From Clostridia bacterium (GTDB lineage: Bacteria > Bacillota > Clostridia > Oscillospirales > Acutalibacteraceae), in the NCBI GenBank assembly GCA_017410325.1, contig JAFQRA010000038.1:1-64000 (forward strand): a stretch of 64,000 bases of DNA. The letters run 5' to 3'. A model generated the notes under the pieces. The model saw nothing but the letters and a program-made list of their open reading frames with translations. It made no database searches and was not told where the DNA came from. Within the stretch, counting starts at the first letter, position 1. Every line of letters starts with the position of its first letter. Position numbers and translations under genes: made by a program. Below are positions 53,025 to 61,476 of this stretch, piece by piece.

Positions 53025-53879
53025 TTGGTTTACTACGGTATAATTTCCGTTGCCGTAATGATGTTCAGCGTTCAGTTTTTCTTCAACCGTGAATTTGAAC
53101 GCTCCTACGGCAGTACGCTTCGTGACACCCTCGTTTTTTCGGCGGGAAGCAGTGCGGCAGGCCTTGTCGTACTGTTGCTGATTAACGGCGCAAAATTAGA
53201 ATTCACACCGTTTTCATTTATAATGGCGGTGCTCACGGCGCTTGATATGATAGCCTACAGCTTCTGCAGTCTGAAGGCACTGGGCAAAATCAACCTCTCG
53301 CTCTATTCAATGTTTGCAATGCTCGGCGGTATGGCTCTGCCCTTTGCGGTGGGTATAGTGTTCTTCAATGAAGAATTAACCCTCGGCAAGGTGCTGTGCT
53401 TTGCGATTGTTGCCGCCGCACTTGCGCTCACGGTCAAGCGCGAAAAGGGCGGCAAGGGCTATATCTGGTACGCCGGCATTTTCGTGCTCAACGGTCTTTC
53501 GGGCGTGCTTTCAACCGTGTTTCAGTCAGCACCCTATGAAAAAACCTCGGCGGCAGGCTATTCCGTGCTCACCGCCGCAGTTATGACCGTGCTTTCCGCA
53601 GTTCTCATTCCCTTTGTAAAGGGCGAAAAGCGGAAAATGAACAGGCGTGCGGCGCTGAGCACCGTGTGTAACGGTGTGCTCGGCAGGGTTGCAAACTGGC
53701 TGCTGCTGATTGCGCTTGCGCACCTGCCTGCTTCGGCACAGTACCCGTTTGTCACGGGCGGTGTAATGATTTGTTCAACCGTAATCTGCTTCTTCACACC
53801 CGATAAGCCCGGCAAGCGCGAAATCGCCGCCGTTGCGCTGTCGTTTGCAGGTCTTATAATCTTAATGTTTGTTCCGTAA
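53025..53879 (+). CDS. EamA/DMT family transporter
   Basis: A protein of 284 residues with a TTG start and AGAAGGAA upstream. Ten membrane helices in two repeated halves, with ALDMIAYSFCSLKALGKINL and LYSMFAMLGGMALPFAVGIV as the EamA pattern. These carriers export or import small metabolites. As the last gene of the phosphodiesterase-oxidoreductase operon, it may move the substrate or product of those enzymes. Confidence 0.85.
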   Translation: MVYYGIISVAVMMFSVQFFFNREFERSYGSTLRDTLVFSAGSSAAGLVVLLLINGAKLEFTPFSFIMAVLTALDMIAYSFCSLKALGKINLSLYSMFAMLGGMALPFAVGIVFFNEELTLGKVLCFAIVAAALALTVKREKGGKGYIWYAGIFVLNGLSGVLSTVFQSAPYEKTSAAGYSVLTAAVMTVLSAVLIPFVKGEKRKMNRRAALSTVCNGVLGRVANWLLLIALAHLPASAQYPFVTGGVMICSTVICFFTPDKPGKREIAAVALSFAGLIILMFVP

Positions 53880-53887
53880 GAAAAACT

Positions 53888-53965
53888 AAGTTTGCCTTAC
53901 GGCAAGTGAAGTTGTCTGCGACAGTGAAGTTCACTTATCATGAGTGAAGTTTGCTTCGCAAATGA
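53888..53965. repeat. Hairpin-ladder repeat with AGTGAAGTT spacers
   Basis: AGTGAAGTT occurs three times at about 17-25 bp intervals, and related AAGTT and AATGAA close the ends. Between them are short palindromes: TGCC-TTAC-GGCA, TGTC-TGC-GACA, and TTTGC-TTC-GCAAA. The architecture is like that of 48518-48635 with a different spacer. Confidence 0.55.
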
Positions 53966-53973
53966 ATACAAAA

Positions 53974-54009
53974 ACACCTTGGCATCTTAATTGATGTCAA
54001 GGTGTAATT
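53974..54009. terminator. Convergent intrinsic terminator
   Basis: ACACCTTGGCATC (53974-53986) pairs with GATGTCAAGGTGT (53993-54005) with one internal wobble; AATTTT follows on the plus strand and TTTTTGT on the minus. It sits between the converging EamA and HAD genes. Confidence 0.75.
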
Positions 54010-54654
54010 TTATATCAGCTTTTCAATATCTTTCGTAGCTTCGACTATATAATCTGCGCCTGCGTTTTTAAGCGTTTGGGCATCGAAGCTGCCCGTTACG
54101 CCGACTACCTTACAGCCTGCCGCCTTGCCCGATTCAACGCCTGCGACGGCGTCCTCAACAACGAGGCAGTTTTCGGGGCTGACACTGACCGCATTTGCCG
54201 CCTTGATGTAAATTTCGGGGTCGGGCTTTTTGTTCGTGATATCGCTGCCCGTTATAACCGCGTCGAAAACGCATTCCTCAACGCCGAGCACACGGATGTT
54301 TACGTCAACCTTTCTTCTGTCGGCCGAAGAAGCAACGGCGAGCTTGCATTTCTTTTTAAGCTCGGGCAAAAGCTCTTTCATACCCGGCGCACCCTCAACT
54401 ATCGTTTCGGCAAGCTGAATGTAAATTTCGTAGCACTCATCCTTCATCTGCGGCAGGTACGTGCCGCCGTTTTTGCGTACAACACCGCCGATAGCCGTGT
54501 CCTCACCCTTGCCGACGAAGTCCGCAAAATCCTCAAACCTTGCGTTTATGCCGTACTTGTTTTTAAGGTGGTCTATGGCGCATTTCATAAGCGGTGTTTC
54601 GGAATCCACCAGAACGCCGTCCATATCAAAAAGTATTGCTTTAATTTCACTCAT
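54010..54654 (-). CDS. HAD-superfamily hydrolase, beta-phosphoglucomutase-like
   Basis: A protein of 214 residues from ATG 54654; an upstream in-frame start lies inside the ttcA gene. Motif I is LFDMDGVLVDSETP with the nucleophile and acid Asp residues. Motif II is VASSADRR, motif III the lysine in NKKPDPEIY, and motif IV VVEDAVAGVESGKAAGCKVV. The cap domain is helical (C1 type). Such enzymes dephosphorylate or isomerise sugar phosphates. It overlaps the end of ttcA by 8 bases. Confidence 0.88.
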   Translation of the reverse strand: MSEIKAILFDMDGVLVDSETPLMKCAIDHLKNKYGINARFEDFADFVGKGEDTAIGGVVRKNGGTYLPQMKDECYEIYIQLAETIVEGAPGMKELLPELKKKCKLAVASSADRRKVDVNIRVLGVEECVFDAVITGSDITNKKPDPEIYIKAANAVSVSPENCLVVEDAVAGVESGKAAGCKVVGVTGSFDAQTLKNAGADYIVEATKDIEKLI

Positions 54655-55375
54655 CTTCAACAATCCCCCAGCCGTCAATGCCCTTGTGCTGCATTGCCGT
54701 TATAATTTTCGAACGTATGTCGCCGTATTTTTTCTCAAATGCGGTGAGCTGCTCTTTCATACTTTCTCTTTCCGTCACGCCGTCTGCAGGGCAGCGGCTT
54801 TTGACTACGGGCAAGCCCATTCGGCGCACTATTCTTGCGGGCTCGCTTTCGCGGCAGAATATCATCGGGCGGATTACAAAAATATCCTTGCGCGACATAT
54901 AGGTCACGGGCGAAAAGCAGCCGATGTAGCCACCGTTGAGCAGATTCATCAGGAAGGTTTCCGCCGCATCGTCCATATGGTGGCCGAGCGCCACCTTGTT
55001 GCAGCCTGCCGCCTTTGCCGCATCGTGCAGAGCACCTCGGCGCATTTTGGCGCACAGACTGCACGGATTTTTTTCTTTTCTCGTTTCAAAAATGATTTCA
55101 CCAAGCTGTGTGCGCTTGATTATGTATTCAACCTCAAGCTCTTTACACAGCTTTTCAAGCGGCGAAAAATCCGTTTCCCGGCCGCCGAAGCACGGGTCAA
55201 GCGAAATTGCAACAAGCTCATACTTGTGCGGGTAAAACCGCCTCATATTAGCAAGCGCCACGAGCATAGCCGTGCTGTCCTTACCGCCCGACAAGCCCAC
55301 GGCAACCCGGTCGCCGTCCTGAATCATATTGTATTTTTCCATCGCCGAGCGCATGTGGCTCATCATTTTCTGCAT
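54647..55375 (-). CDS. ttcA: TtcA-like tRNA 2-thiolation PP-loop ATPase
   Basis: A protein of 242 residues. The PP-loop reads VGLSGGKDSTAMLVAL (about residues 27-42), the CxxC pair CSLCAKMRRGAL follows, and ALGHHMDDAAETFLMNLLNG is the conserved TtcA region, with another cysteine in YIGCFSP. TtcA uses ATP and an iron-sulfur cluster to make 2-thiocytidine-32 in tRNA. CGGAG lies about 10 bases before the ATG. A relationship to TilS is excluded by the CxxC motif and length. Confidence 0.85.
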   Translation of the reverse strand: MQKMMSHMRSAMEKYNMIQDGDRVAVGLSGGKDSTAMLVALANMRRFYPHKYELVAISLDPCFGGRETDFSPLEKLCKELEVEYIIKRTQLGEIIFETRKEKNPCSLCAKMRRGALHDAAKAAGCNKVALGHHMDDAAETFLMNLLNGGYIGCFSPVTYMSRKDIFVIRPMIFCRESEPARIVRRMGLPVVKSRCPADGVTERESMKEQLTAFEKKYGDIRSKIITAMQHKGIDGWGIVEDE

Positions 55376-55411
55376 TTTATTTTCTCCGAAAATGCGTTTT
55401 TGTATTTATAT

Positions 55412-55548
55412 CAACCCTCAGTCTTTGCCTTACGGCAAAGCCAGCTCCCTTCAAAGGGAGCTTTTGACAAACAAATTTACATCGTTGTTGAGTAGGGTTT
55501 ACCTCCTTTTTAAAGGAGGTGGCACGGCGTAGCCGTGACGGAGGATTG
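55412..55548. repeat. MITE-like element, CAAYCCTCAGTC family, copy 2
   Basis: Inverted ends CAACCCTCAGTC and GACGGAGGATTG; internal stems CTTTGCCTTACGGCAAAG, GCTCCCTTCAAAGGGAGC, ACCTCCTTTTTAAAGGAGGT and CACGGCGTAGCCGTG. It ends 14 bases before the DUF559 stop codon. Confidence 0.75.
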
Positions 55549-55561
55549 CCTGCACAGAATT

Positions 55562-55933
55562 TTAATTATTGATTCTTTCTTTTGCGGTGTTATCTATCAC
55601 CGTGCATACTTCGTAAAAATGTTTATTTATATCTGCATTTGAAAATCTTAATACCTTTAAGTTAAGGCTTTCCAAATATTTATCTCTTTCAATGTCTTTT
55701 GCTTCGCCTGTTATCTGATAATGCTGTGAGCCGTCAAGCTCAACTACCAGCTTTGCCTTGTCGCAATAAAAATCAACTATGTAATTTCCTATTATCCGCT
55801 GTCTGTTAAACCTTGCCGGATATGTACGCAAAAACTGATACCACAGTCTGCTTTCCTGCGGTGTTGCGATCTTACGTAACGCTCTTGAAAAGCCTTTGAG
55901 CTTTTTGTTTCGGGGAAGGAATGAGTTTTCCAT
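55562..55933 (-). CDS. DUF559 endonuclease-like protein
   Basis: A protein of 123 residues from ATG 55933 with AAAGGA upstream; a TTG 12 codons earlier lies in the adjacent MITE. The fold is read from RALRKIATPQESRLWYQFLR, then RQRIIGNYIVDFYCDKAKLV and VELDGSQHYQITGEAKDIER: the D-F-Y and E-x-D-G-S-Q-H residues match Vsr-like PD-(D/E)XK nucleases. It stands alone between two MITEs in the same orientation. The role of stand-alone DUF559 proteins is unknown. Confidence 0.8.
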   Translation of the reverse strand: MENSFLPRNKKLKGFSRALRKIATPQESRLWYQFLRTYPARFNRQRIIGNYIVDFYCDKAKLVVELDGSQHYQITGEAKDIERDKYLESLNLKVLRFSNADINKHFYEVCTVIDNTAKERINN

Positions 55934-55966
55934 TTTAACATTCCTTTGATTTTTATTTTTCTTTGA

Positions 55967-56101
55967 CAACCCTCAGTCACCTTCGGTGACAGCTCCCTTG
56001 AAAGGGAGCCCTTGGCAAACAAATTCATAGGGATGTGTAGTAGGGCATTACCTCCTTTTTAAAGGAGGTGGATTTTGACGAAGTCAAAAGACGGAGGATT
56101 G
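55967..56101. repeat. MITE-like element, CAAYCCTCAGTC family, copy 3
   Basis: Inverted ends CAACCCTCAGTC and GACGGAGGATTG; internal stems TCACCTTCGGTGA, CTCCCTTGAAAGGGAG, CCTCCTTTTTAAAGGAGG and TTTTGACGAAGTCAAAA. It separates the DUF559 and Nudix genes. Confidence 0.75.
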
Positions 56102-56107
56102 AAATAA

Positions 56108-56554
56108 TTATTTTGTTTTCATTTCAACGAATTTTTTGATATAGCCTATCTGTGTAGGCATAATGTTTTCAGGGAGCTTGTCAAGAGAGAAGAAAACAAG
56201 CTCTCTGCTTTCTCCGTCGGGTTTCAGTTCGCCGAAAAATTCATTTATTTCGTAAACAATATCTGTATAATAAACTTCGTCTTTGTTGGGATAAACCATA
56301 TGCACATTGGCTTTGATGTCGAATAGCTTGGGGTTTGCAATATCAAGGTTGGTTTCTTCTTTAATTTCTCTTTTCAAAGCATCTTCAAGTGATTCGCCAA
56401 GTTCAATTGCGCCGCCGGGTGTGCACCACTCGCCCGTGTCTGTTCTTTTTTCAAGCAAAAGACCCTTTTCTTCGTTATAAAGGATACCCATTGCGGCAAC
56501 TGCCATAATAGGAGCGTGTCCGACAAATTTTCTCATATCGCCTATATAGCTCAT
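56108..56554 (-). CDS. Nudix hydrolase
   Basis: A protein of 148 residues with the Nudix box GAIELGESLEDALKREIKEE followed by TNLD (about residues 48-71), which fits GX5EX7REUXEEXGU. VAAMGILYNEEKGLLLEKRT and HMVYPNKDEVYYTDIVYEIN frame it. Nudix enzymes hydrolyse nucleoside diphosphate derivatives; the substrate is not evident. The gene lies exactly between MITE copies 3 and 4. Confidence 0.88.
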   Translation of the reverse strand: MSYIGDMRKFVGHAPIMAVAAMGILYNEEKGLLLEKRTDTGEWCTPGGAIELGESLEDALKREIKEETNLDIANPKLFDIKANVHMVYPNKDEVYYTDIVYEINEFFGELKPDGESRELVFFSLDKLPENIMPTQIGYIKKFVEMKTK

Positions 56555-56583
56555 TTAAAGTATCACTCCTGTTTGTTTTTTAT

Positions 56584-56728
56584 CAATCCTCAGTCAAAAT
56601 CGCTTTGCGATTTCGACAGCTCCTTTCAAAAGGAGCTTTTGACAAAGCAATTTATATCGATGTTGGATAGAGTTTTACCTCCTTTTGAAAGGAGGTGGAT
56701 TTTGACGAAGTCAAAAGACGGAGGATTG
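56584..56728. repeat. MITE-like element, CAAYCCTCAGTC family, copy 4
   Basis: Inverted ends CAATCCTCAGTC and GACGGAGGATTG; internal stems AAATCGCTTTGCGATTT, GCTCCTTTCAAAAGGAGC, ACCTCCTTTTGAAAGGAGGT and TTTTGACGAAGTCAAAA. It ends 2 bases before the next gene's stop codon. Confidence 0.75.
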
Positions 56729-56729
56729 A

Positions 56730-57248
56730 TTATTGATTAAGCAATTCAATTATTTCATCGCTTAATTTTAAATATTCTTCCTGCGAATCGAGGATTTTTT
56801 TGGCGATAAATTTCCATGAAAAACGCTCGCAGTAGTCCTCTGCCGTATCGTCGCGGTAGGGGTTGTTTTTAATCAGGCCGATTATTTCGCGGCTGAGTTC
56901 AACGTTGCCCTTGCGCATAACACGCTTGGCAGTAAAAATCAGAGAATACTTATACGTGTTGAGCTTTCCGAAATAAACCGAGCGAAGATACTCGTTTTCG
57001 CTCAAAGCCTTAATCATACCGTCCTTGTTCTTGCGGTGCATAAGGCAGCGGCTCACGAGCCTTGCAAGGCAGGCGCTCACGGCACGGCTGTGCGAAAAAA
57101 GCTCTTCGTTTTCCCTTAAAATATTAACAACGAAATCAACCGCCGCAGACGGCTTTTCGGCAGTCAGGGCATCAATTTCAAGACCCAATTGTTTTTCGTT
57201 TTCGATTAACTCTTCGGGTGAAAATTTTATATTTCTTGCTTCAATCAT
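56730..57248 (-). CDS. Conserved helical hypothetical protein
   Basis: A protein of 172 residues, almost wholly alpha-helical by composition, beginning MIEARNIKFSPEELIENEKQ and ending DEIIELLNQ. No signal peptide, membrane helix or known catalytic motif. I do not recognise the family. It lies between MITE copy 4 and murD in the same orientation as both neighbouring genes, so it may be expressed by read-through from murD. Confidence 0.6.
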   Translation of the reverse strand: MIEARNIKFSPEELIENEKQLGLEIDALTAEKPSAAVDFVVNILRENEELFSHSRAVSACLARLVSRCLMHRKNKDGMIKALSENEYLRSVYFGKLNTYKYSLIFTAKRVMRKGNVELSREIIGLIKNNPYRDDTAEDYCERFSWKFIAKKILDSQEEYLKLSDEIIELLNQ

Positions 57249-57302
57249 AATGTGTTTCCGTTTTGAAAATTTATATCGGGCACATATTATGTGCCCCTAC
57301 GG

Positions 57303-57327
57303 TAGGGGCGGATATCATCCGCCCGTA
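57303..57327. repeat. GGGCGGAT-type palindrome, left of murD
   Basis: The 25-bp unit begins TAGGGGCGGATATC and ends ATCCGCCCGTA; GGGCGGAT and ATCCGCCC are its arms. An inverted near-copy (24 of 25 allowing the central base changes) lies at 58655 on the other side of murD. Confidence 0.6.
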
Positions 57328-57335
57328 AATCTGCA

Positions 57336-58637
57336 TTAAAATTCTGCAACTAACCTTTTGAAGGCATTGCCTTTTTCTTCAAAATTCTTGTAGCGGTTGT
57401 AGCTTGCCGCCGCAGGGGAAAGCAGGCACGCTTTGCCGCTTTGGGTCAGCTCAAAGCTCTTTGCAACCGCTTGCTCAAGCGTTTCGCATTTTACAACGTT
57501 GAGCGTACAGCCCTTTTGGATAAGGCTGTCTGCTATTGTATAGCCCGTTTCGGGCATACAGATGAGGTTGTCTATCGGGGCGGCCATAAGCCCGTCAATA
57601 AATTCCGAGTAATCAAGCCCTCTGTCCATACCGCCTATAATCAGCGTGCCGACGTTGCCCAGGGATTTTACGTTGCTCAAAACTGCGTGAGGTATTGTTG
57701 CAATGGCATCGTCGTAAAAGCTGATGCCGTTTCTGACGTTGAATTTTTCAAGGCGGTGCGGGATACCGCCGAAGCCTCTGACGGCTTCTTCAATTGCTTC
57801 GTTGCTTACGCCGAATTCACGCGCGGCAGTTGCGGCAAAGAAAATATCCTGCCACTGGTTTTCGCCCGGAAGAAACTCGGAAAGAGTGGTTAATGATTTG
57901 AAAAATTCATCCGTTTCATAAGCCTTGCAGCTTATTTTTTTACGGGCGGATTTTACAAAGTCAAGACCGCCGACAATTTCCTCAAGCGGCTGGTCTGCGC
58001 TTGAAATAAACAGGCCGTTTTCATCCTGATAACGCACTATATTCAGCTTTGCGCCGATGTAGCCCTCAAAGCCGTTGTAGTGGTCCAGGTGCTCGGGATA
58101 GGCGTTTGTGAAAATTGCAATATCGGGCGAGGCCTTTGCAAATTCGAGCTGATGACAGCTCATTTCAATAACCGCAACCTTGCCGATGACCTCGTCAATA
58201 CACTCAAAAACAGGTGTGCCGATGTTGCCCATAATCATACTGGGCACACCGCCTGCCTGAAGCATACGGTAGGTGAGAGTGGTCGTGGTCGACTTACCCT
58301 TTGTGCCCGTAATGCCGATTTTTTTGCACGGCACGAAACGCAGAAACAAATCCATTTCGCCCGTGACTGTCGTGCCGTCCTTGATTTGGACATCACGCAA
58401 CGATATGCCGGGGCTCTGCATTACGATATCGAAATCGTTTATGCAGTCCAGATAGTTTTCGCCGCAGATAAGCTGAACGTTTTTGTCGTCAAGCGTAACC
58501 TCGTTCTTGTCGGCAATATAAAATTTTCTGTCGGGATAGTGCTTCCTTAAGAAATTAAGGGTTGCCTTGCCTTCTCTGCCGAAGCCGAGAATAAGCACGG
58601 TTTTGTCCCTGAAAAAATCTATGAGTTGTTGATACAT
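57336..58637 (-). CDS. murD: UDP-N-acetylmuramoyl-L-alanine--D-glutamate ligase
   Basis: A protein of 433 residues. The N-terminal domain starts DKTVLILGFGREGKATLNFL. The ATP loop GITGTKGKSTTTTL lies near residues 108-121, the central NAYPEHLDHYNGFEGY region carries the Mur ligase histidine, and the C-terminal domain has IIGGMDRGLDYSEFIDGL and LLSPAAASYNRYKNFEEKGN. It adds D-glutamate to UDP-MurNAc-L-Ala in the cytosol for peptidoglycan synthesis. It is not in a dcw cluster here; it stands between two palindromes and upstream of secA in the same direction. Confidence 0.93.
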   Translation of the reverse strand: MYQQLIDFFRDKTVLILGFGREGKATLNFLRKHYPDRKFYIADKNEVTLDDKNVQLICGENYLDCINDFDIVMQSPGISLRDVQIKDGTTVTGEMDLFLRFVPCKKIGITGTKGKSTTTTLTYRMLQAGGVPSMIMGNIGTPVFECIDEVIGKVAVIEMSCHQLEFAKASPDIAIFTNAYPEHLDHYNGFEGYIGAKLNIVRYQDENGLFISSADQPLEEIVGGLDFVKSARKKISCKAYETDEFFKSLTTLSEFLPGENQWQDIFFAATAAREFGVSNEAIEEAVRGFGGIPHRLEKFNVRNGISFYDDAIATIPHAVLSNVKSLGNVGTLIIGGMDRGLDYSEFIDGLMAAPIDNLICMPETGYTIADSLIQKGCTLNVVKCETLEQAVAKSFELTQSGKACLLSPAAASYNRYKNFEEKGNAFKRLVAEF

Positions 58638-58654
58638 AAAAGTAAGTCCTTCAA

Positions 58655-58679
58655 TACGGGCGGATATTATCCGCCCCTA
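58655..58679. repeat. GGGCGGAT-type palindrome, right of murD
   Basis: Begins TACGGGCGGATATT and ends ATCCGCCCCTA, inverted relative to the copy at 57303. It lies in the short gap between secA and murD, where it could form an RNA stem between the two co-directional genes. Confidence 0.6.
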
Positions 58680-58684
58680 CAAAA

Positions 58685-61429
58685 TTATTTTTGTGCAGTC
58701 GGAGCGCCGCAGCACTTCTTATACTTCTTGCCGCTTCCGCAGGGGCAGGGGTCGTTGGGGCCTACTTTTTGGCTTGCCGTCTTACGAACGGGACGCTTCT
58801 TGTCGGAGGTGTCTCCGCCGGCGTTAGTGGCAACCTCCTTGACCTTTTGCTCACGCTTGGTGTCTTCCTCCGTTCTGACCTGAACGGTGAGAAGCATACG
58901 GATTGTGTCCTGCCTTATCTGGCGTGTCATATCGTCAAACATATCGTAGCTTTCAAATCGGAAGGCAACAACGGGGTCCTTCTGGCCGTAGGCGCGCAGG
59001 CCGATACCGCGCTTGAGCTCTTCCATAGCGTCAAGGTGATCCATCCACTTGGCGTCAACATTGTCAAGCAGTACCTTTCTTTCAAGCAGGGGCATAAGCT
59101 TGCCGAGCTCTTCCTCGCGCTTTGCATAAAGTGCTTCACCGCGCTCAATGAGCATAAGTCTCGTTTCGTCACGGTCGGAAATGCCGTCTGCAAAATCGTC
59201 GGGAGTGGTCAGCCAGCCCATAAATGCGCCCTTGAGGCCCTCAATGTTCCACTCGTTTTTGTCAACCGAGTCGGGAAGATAGAGGTCAATCGCATCGCAG
59301 ACGTTGTCCTCAAGCATTTTGATAAGCTTGGGCTTGAGCTCGTCACCGTCAAGCACCTGATTACGCTGCTTGTAGATAAGCTCACGCTGCTGATTCATAA
59401 CGTCGTCAAACTGGAGAACGTTCTTACGCACTGCAAAGTGGTTGCTCTCAACCTTCTTCTGTGCGTTTTCAACTATATTGGAGAATACCTTTGTGTCAAG
59501 CGGCATATCCTCGGGAGCGTTGAGCCTTTCAAGCATCATCTGTGCTCTGTCGCCGCCGAAAAGACGGGTTACATCATCGTCAAAGCTCAGGAAGAACTGG
59601 CTGACACCGGGGTCGCCCTGACGGCCCGAACGGCCTCTGAGCTGATTGTCGATACGGCGTGATTCGTGGCGCTCCGTACCGATGATGTAAAGGCCGCCTG
59701 CCTCCCTTACCTTTTCGGCTTCGGGCGCAATTTCAGCCTTGTACTTTTCTTCAAGCTCGGTAAAGGTTTTTCTTGCTTCGAGGATTTCCTCGTTATCCGT
59801 TTCGGCAAAGCCCGTGGCCTCGGCAATCATTTCCTCGGCAAAGCCCATACGGCGCATTTCGCTCTTTGCAAGGTACTCTGCGTTACCGCCGAGCTTGATA
59901 TCCGTACCGCGGCCTGCCATATTCGTGGCGATTGTAACTGCGCCGAGCTTACCTGCCTGCGCAATGATTTCCGCTTCCTTGTCGTGGAATTTTGCGTTGA
60001 GCACCTGATGCTTTATGCCTCTCTTTTTAAGCAGAGAGCTGAGTATCTCGGACTTCTCAATTGAAATTGTACCGACGAGCACGGGCTGACCCTTTGCGTG
60101 GCACTTTTCAATTTCGTCAAGAATAGCAAAGAACTTGACCTTTTCCGTTTTATAAATAATGTCGTTGTTGTCCTTACGCGCAAGGGGCTTGTTGGTGGGT
60201 ACCTCGATAACGTCAAGACCGTAGATTTCCTGGAATTCAACGCTTTCCGTCTTTGCCGTACCCGTCATACCCGACAGCTTTTCAAACATACGGAAATAGT
60301 TCTGGAAGGTGATTGTTGCAAGGGTTTTGCTCTCGTGTTCAACCTTTACGCCTTCCTTGGCTTCAATAGCCTGGTGAAGACCCTCGTTGTAGCGTCTGCC
60401 GAGCATAATTCTGCCCGTGAATTCGTCAACGATGAGTACCTGACCGTCCTTGACAACGTAATCAATGTCACGGCGCATAACGCCGTTTGCCTTGATAGCC
60501 TGGTTGATGTGGTGCTGGAGGGTGAGGTTTGTGCCGTCCATAAGGTTTTCAACGTTGAAGTAACGCTCTGCCTTTTCGACACCGCTCTTTGTAAGCGTTG
60601 CGGTGCGTGCCTTTTCGTCAACAACGTAGTCGCCGTCATCCGCTACGGTTTCAACGGTTTCCTTCTTGGAGTCAACCTCGCGCACCTTTACCATTTTGAG
60701 CGTTTTTGCAAAACGGTCTGCAAGGTCGTAAAGCTGTGTGGAGGCCTCGCCTCTGCCCGAAATGATAAGCGGTGTTCTTGCTTCGTCGATAAGAATTGAG
60801 TCAACCTCGTCAACTATTGCAAAGCAGTGGCCGCGCTGAACACGCTGCTCCTTGTACTGCACCATATTGTCACGCAGGTAGTCAAAGCCCATTTCGTTGT
60901 TCGTGCCGTAGGTGATGTCTGCGGCATAGGCCTCGCGGCGTTGCTTGTTGTCGCAGTCGTGCACGATAAGGCCGACCGAAAGACCCATAAAGCGGTAGAC
61001 CTTGCCCATCCACTCGGAGTCACGGCGTGCAAGGTAATCGTTAACGGTAACGATGTGTACGCCCTTGCCTGTAAGTGCGTTGAGGTAGGCGGGCAGAGTT
61101 GTGGTGAGGGTCTTGCCTTCACCCGTTTTCATTTCTGCAATTCTGCCCTGGTGGAGCACGATACCGCCGACAATCTGTACGGGGTAGTGCTTTTCCTTGA
61201 GCACACGCCAGCTTGCCTCACGGCAGGCGGCAAATGCCTCGGGCAGAATATCGTCAAGCGTTTCGCCCTTTGCAAGTCTTTCCTTGAACTCGGGTGTCTT
61301 CGCCTGAAGCTCTTTGTCGCTCAAAGCGGCGTACTCGCTTTCAAGTGCGAGCACCTTGTCTCTGATGGGGTTGATGCGCTTGATTTCACGCTTGGAATAA
61401 TCTCCGAAAAGCTTTTTAAAAAATGACAT
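58685..61429 (-). CDS. secA: Preprotein translocase ATPase SecA
   Basis: A protein of 914 residues. Walker A is MKTGEGKT (about residues 100-107), the DEAD-like box is [17 protein letters not shown], the second ATPase domain has [20 protein letters not shown], and [11 protein letters not shown] is motif VI. The C-terminus ends [20 protein letters not shown], the SEC-C zinc motif that binds SecB or ribosomes. SecA drives protein export through SecYEG, and the many secreted proteins of this window depend on it. A minus-strand GGAAGGAAAAAAG precedes the ATG. Confidence 0.97.
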   Translation of the reverse strand: MSFFKKLFGDYSKREIKRINPIRDKVLALESEYAALSDKELQAKTPEFKERLAKGETLDDILPEAFAACREASWRVLKEKHYPVQIVGGIVLHQGRIAEMKTGEGKTLTTTLPAYLNALTGKGVHIVTVNDYLARRDSEWMGKVYRFMGLSVGLIVHDCDNKQRREAYAADITYGTNNEMGFDYLRDNMVQYKEQRVQRGHCFAIVDEVDSILIDEARTPLIISGRGEASTQLYDLADRFAKTLKMVKVREVDSKKETVETVADDGDYVVDEKARTATLTKSGVEKAERYFNVENLMDGTNLTLQHHINQAIKANGVMRRDIDYVVKDGQVLIVDEFTGRIMLGRRYNEGLHQAIEAKEGVKVEHESKTLATITFQNYFRMFEKLSGMTGTAKTESVEFQEIYGLDVIEVPTNKPLARKDNNDIIYKTEKVKFFAILDEIEKCHAKGQPVLVGTISIEKSEILSSLLKKRGIKHQVLNAKFHDKEAEIIAQAGKLGAVTIATNMAGRGTDIKLGGNAEYLAKSEMRRMGFAEEMIAEATGFAETDNEEILEARKTFTELEEKYKAEIAPEAEKVREAGGLYIIGTERHESRRIDNQLRGRSGRQGDPGVSQFFLSFDDDVTRLFGGDRAQMMLERLNAPEDMPLDTKVFSNIVENAQKKVESNHFAVRKNVLQFDDVMNQQRELIYKQRNQVLDGDELKPKLIKMLEDNVCDAIDLYLPDSVDKNEWNIEGLKGAFMGWLTTPDDFADGISDRDETRLMLIERGEALYAKREEELGKLMPLLERKVLLDNVDAKWMDHLDAMEELKRGIGLRAYGQKDPVVAFRFESYDMFDDMTRQIRQDTIRMLLTVQVRTEEDTKREQKVKEVATNAGGDTSDKKRPVRKTASQKVGPNDPCPCGSGKKYKKCCGAPTAQK

Positions 61430-61476
61430 CTTTTTTCCTTCCTTCGGTTTAATATATTAATGTTGGAAATGATTTA

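Noticed and set aside
54461..55495. A 344-codon plus-strand ORF opposite the HAD and ttcA genes.
   Set aside because: Shadow of two well-supported minus-strand genes; it also runs into a MITE.
58691..59662. A 323-codon plus-strand ORF opposite secA.
   Set aside because: secA is certain over the whole stretch; the antisense product has no family features.
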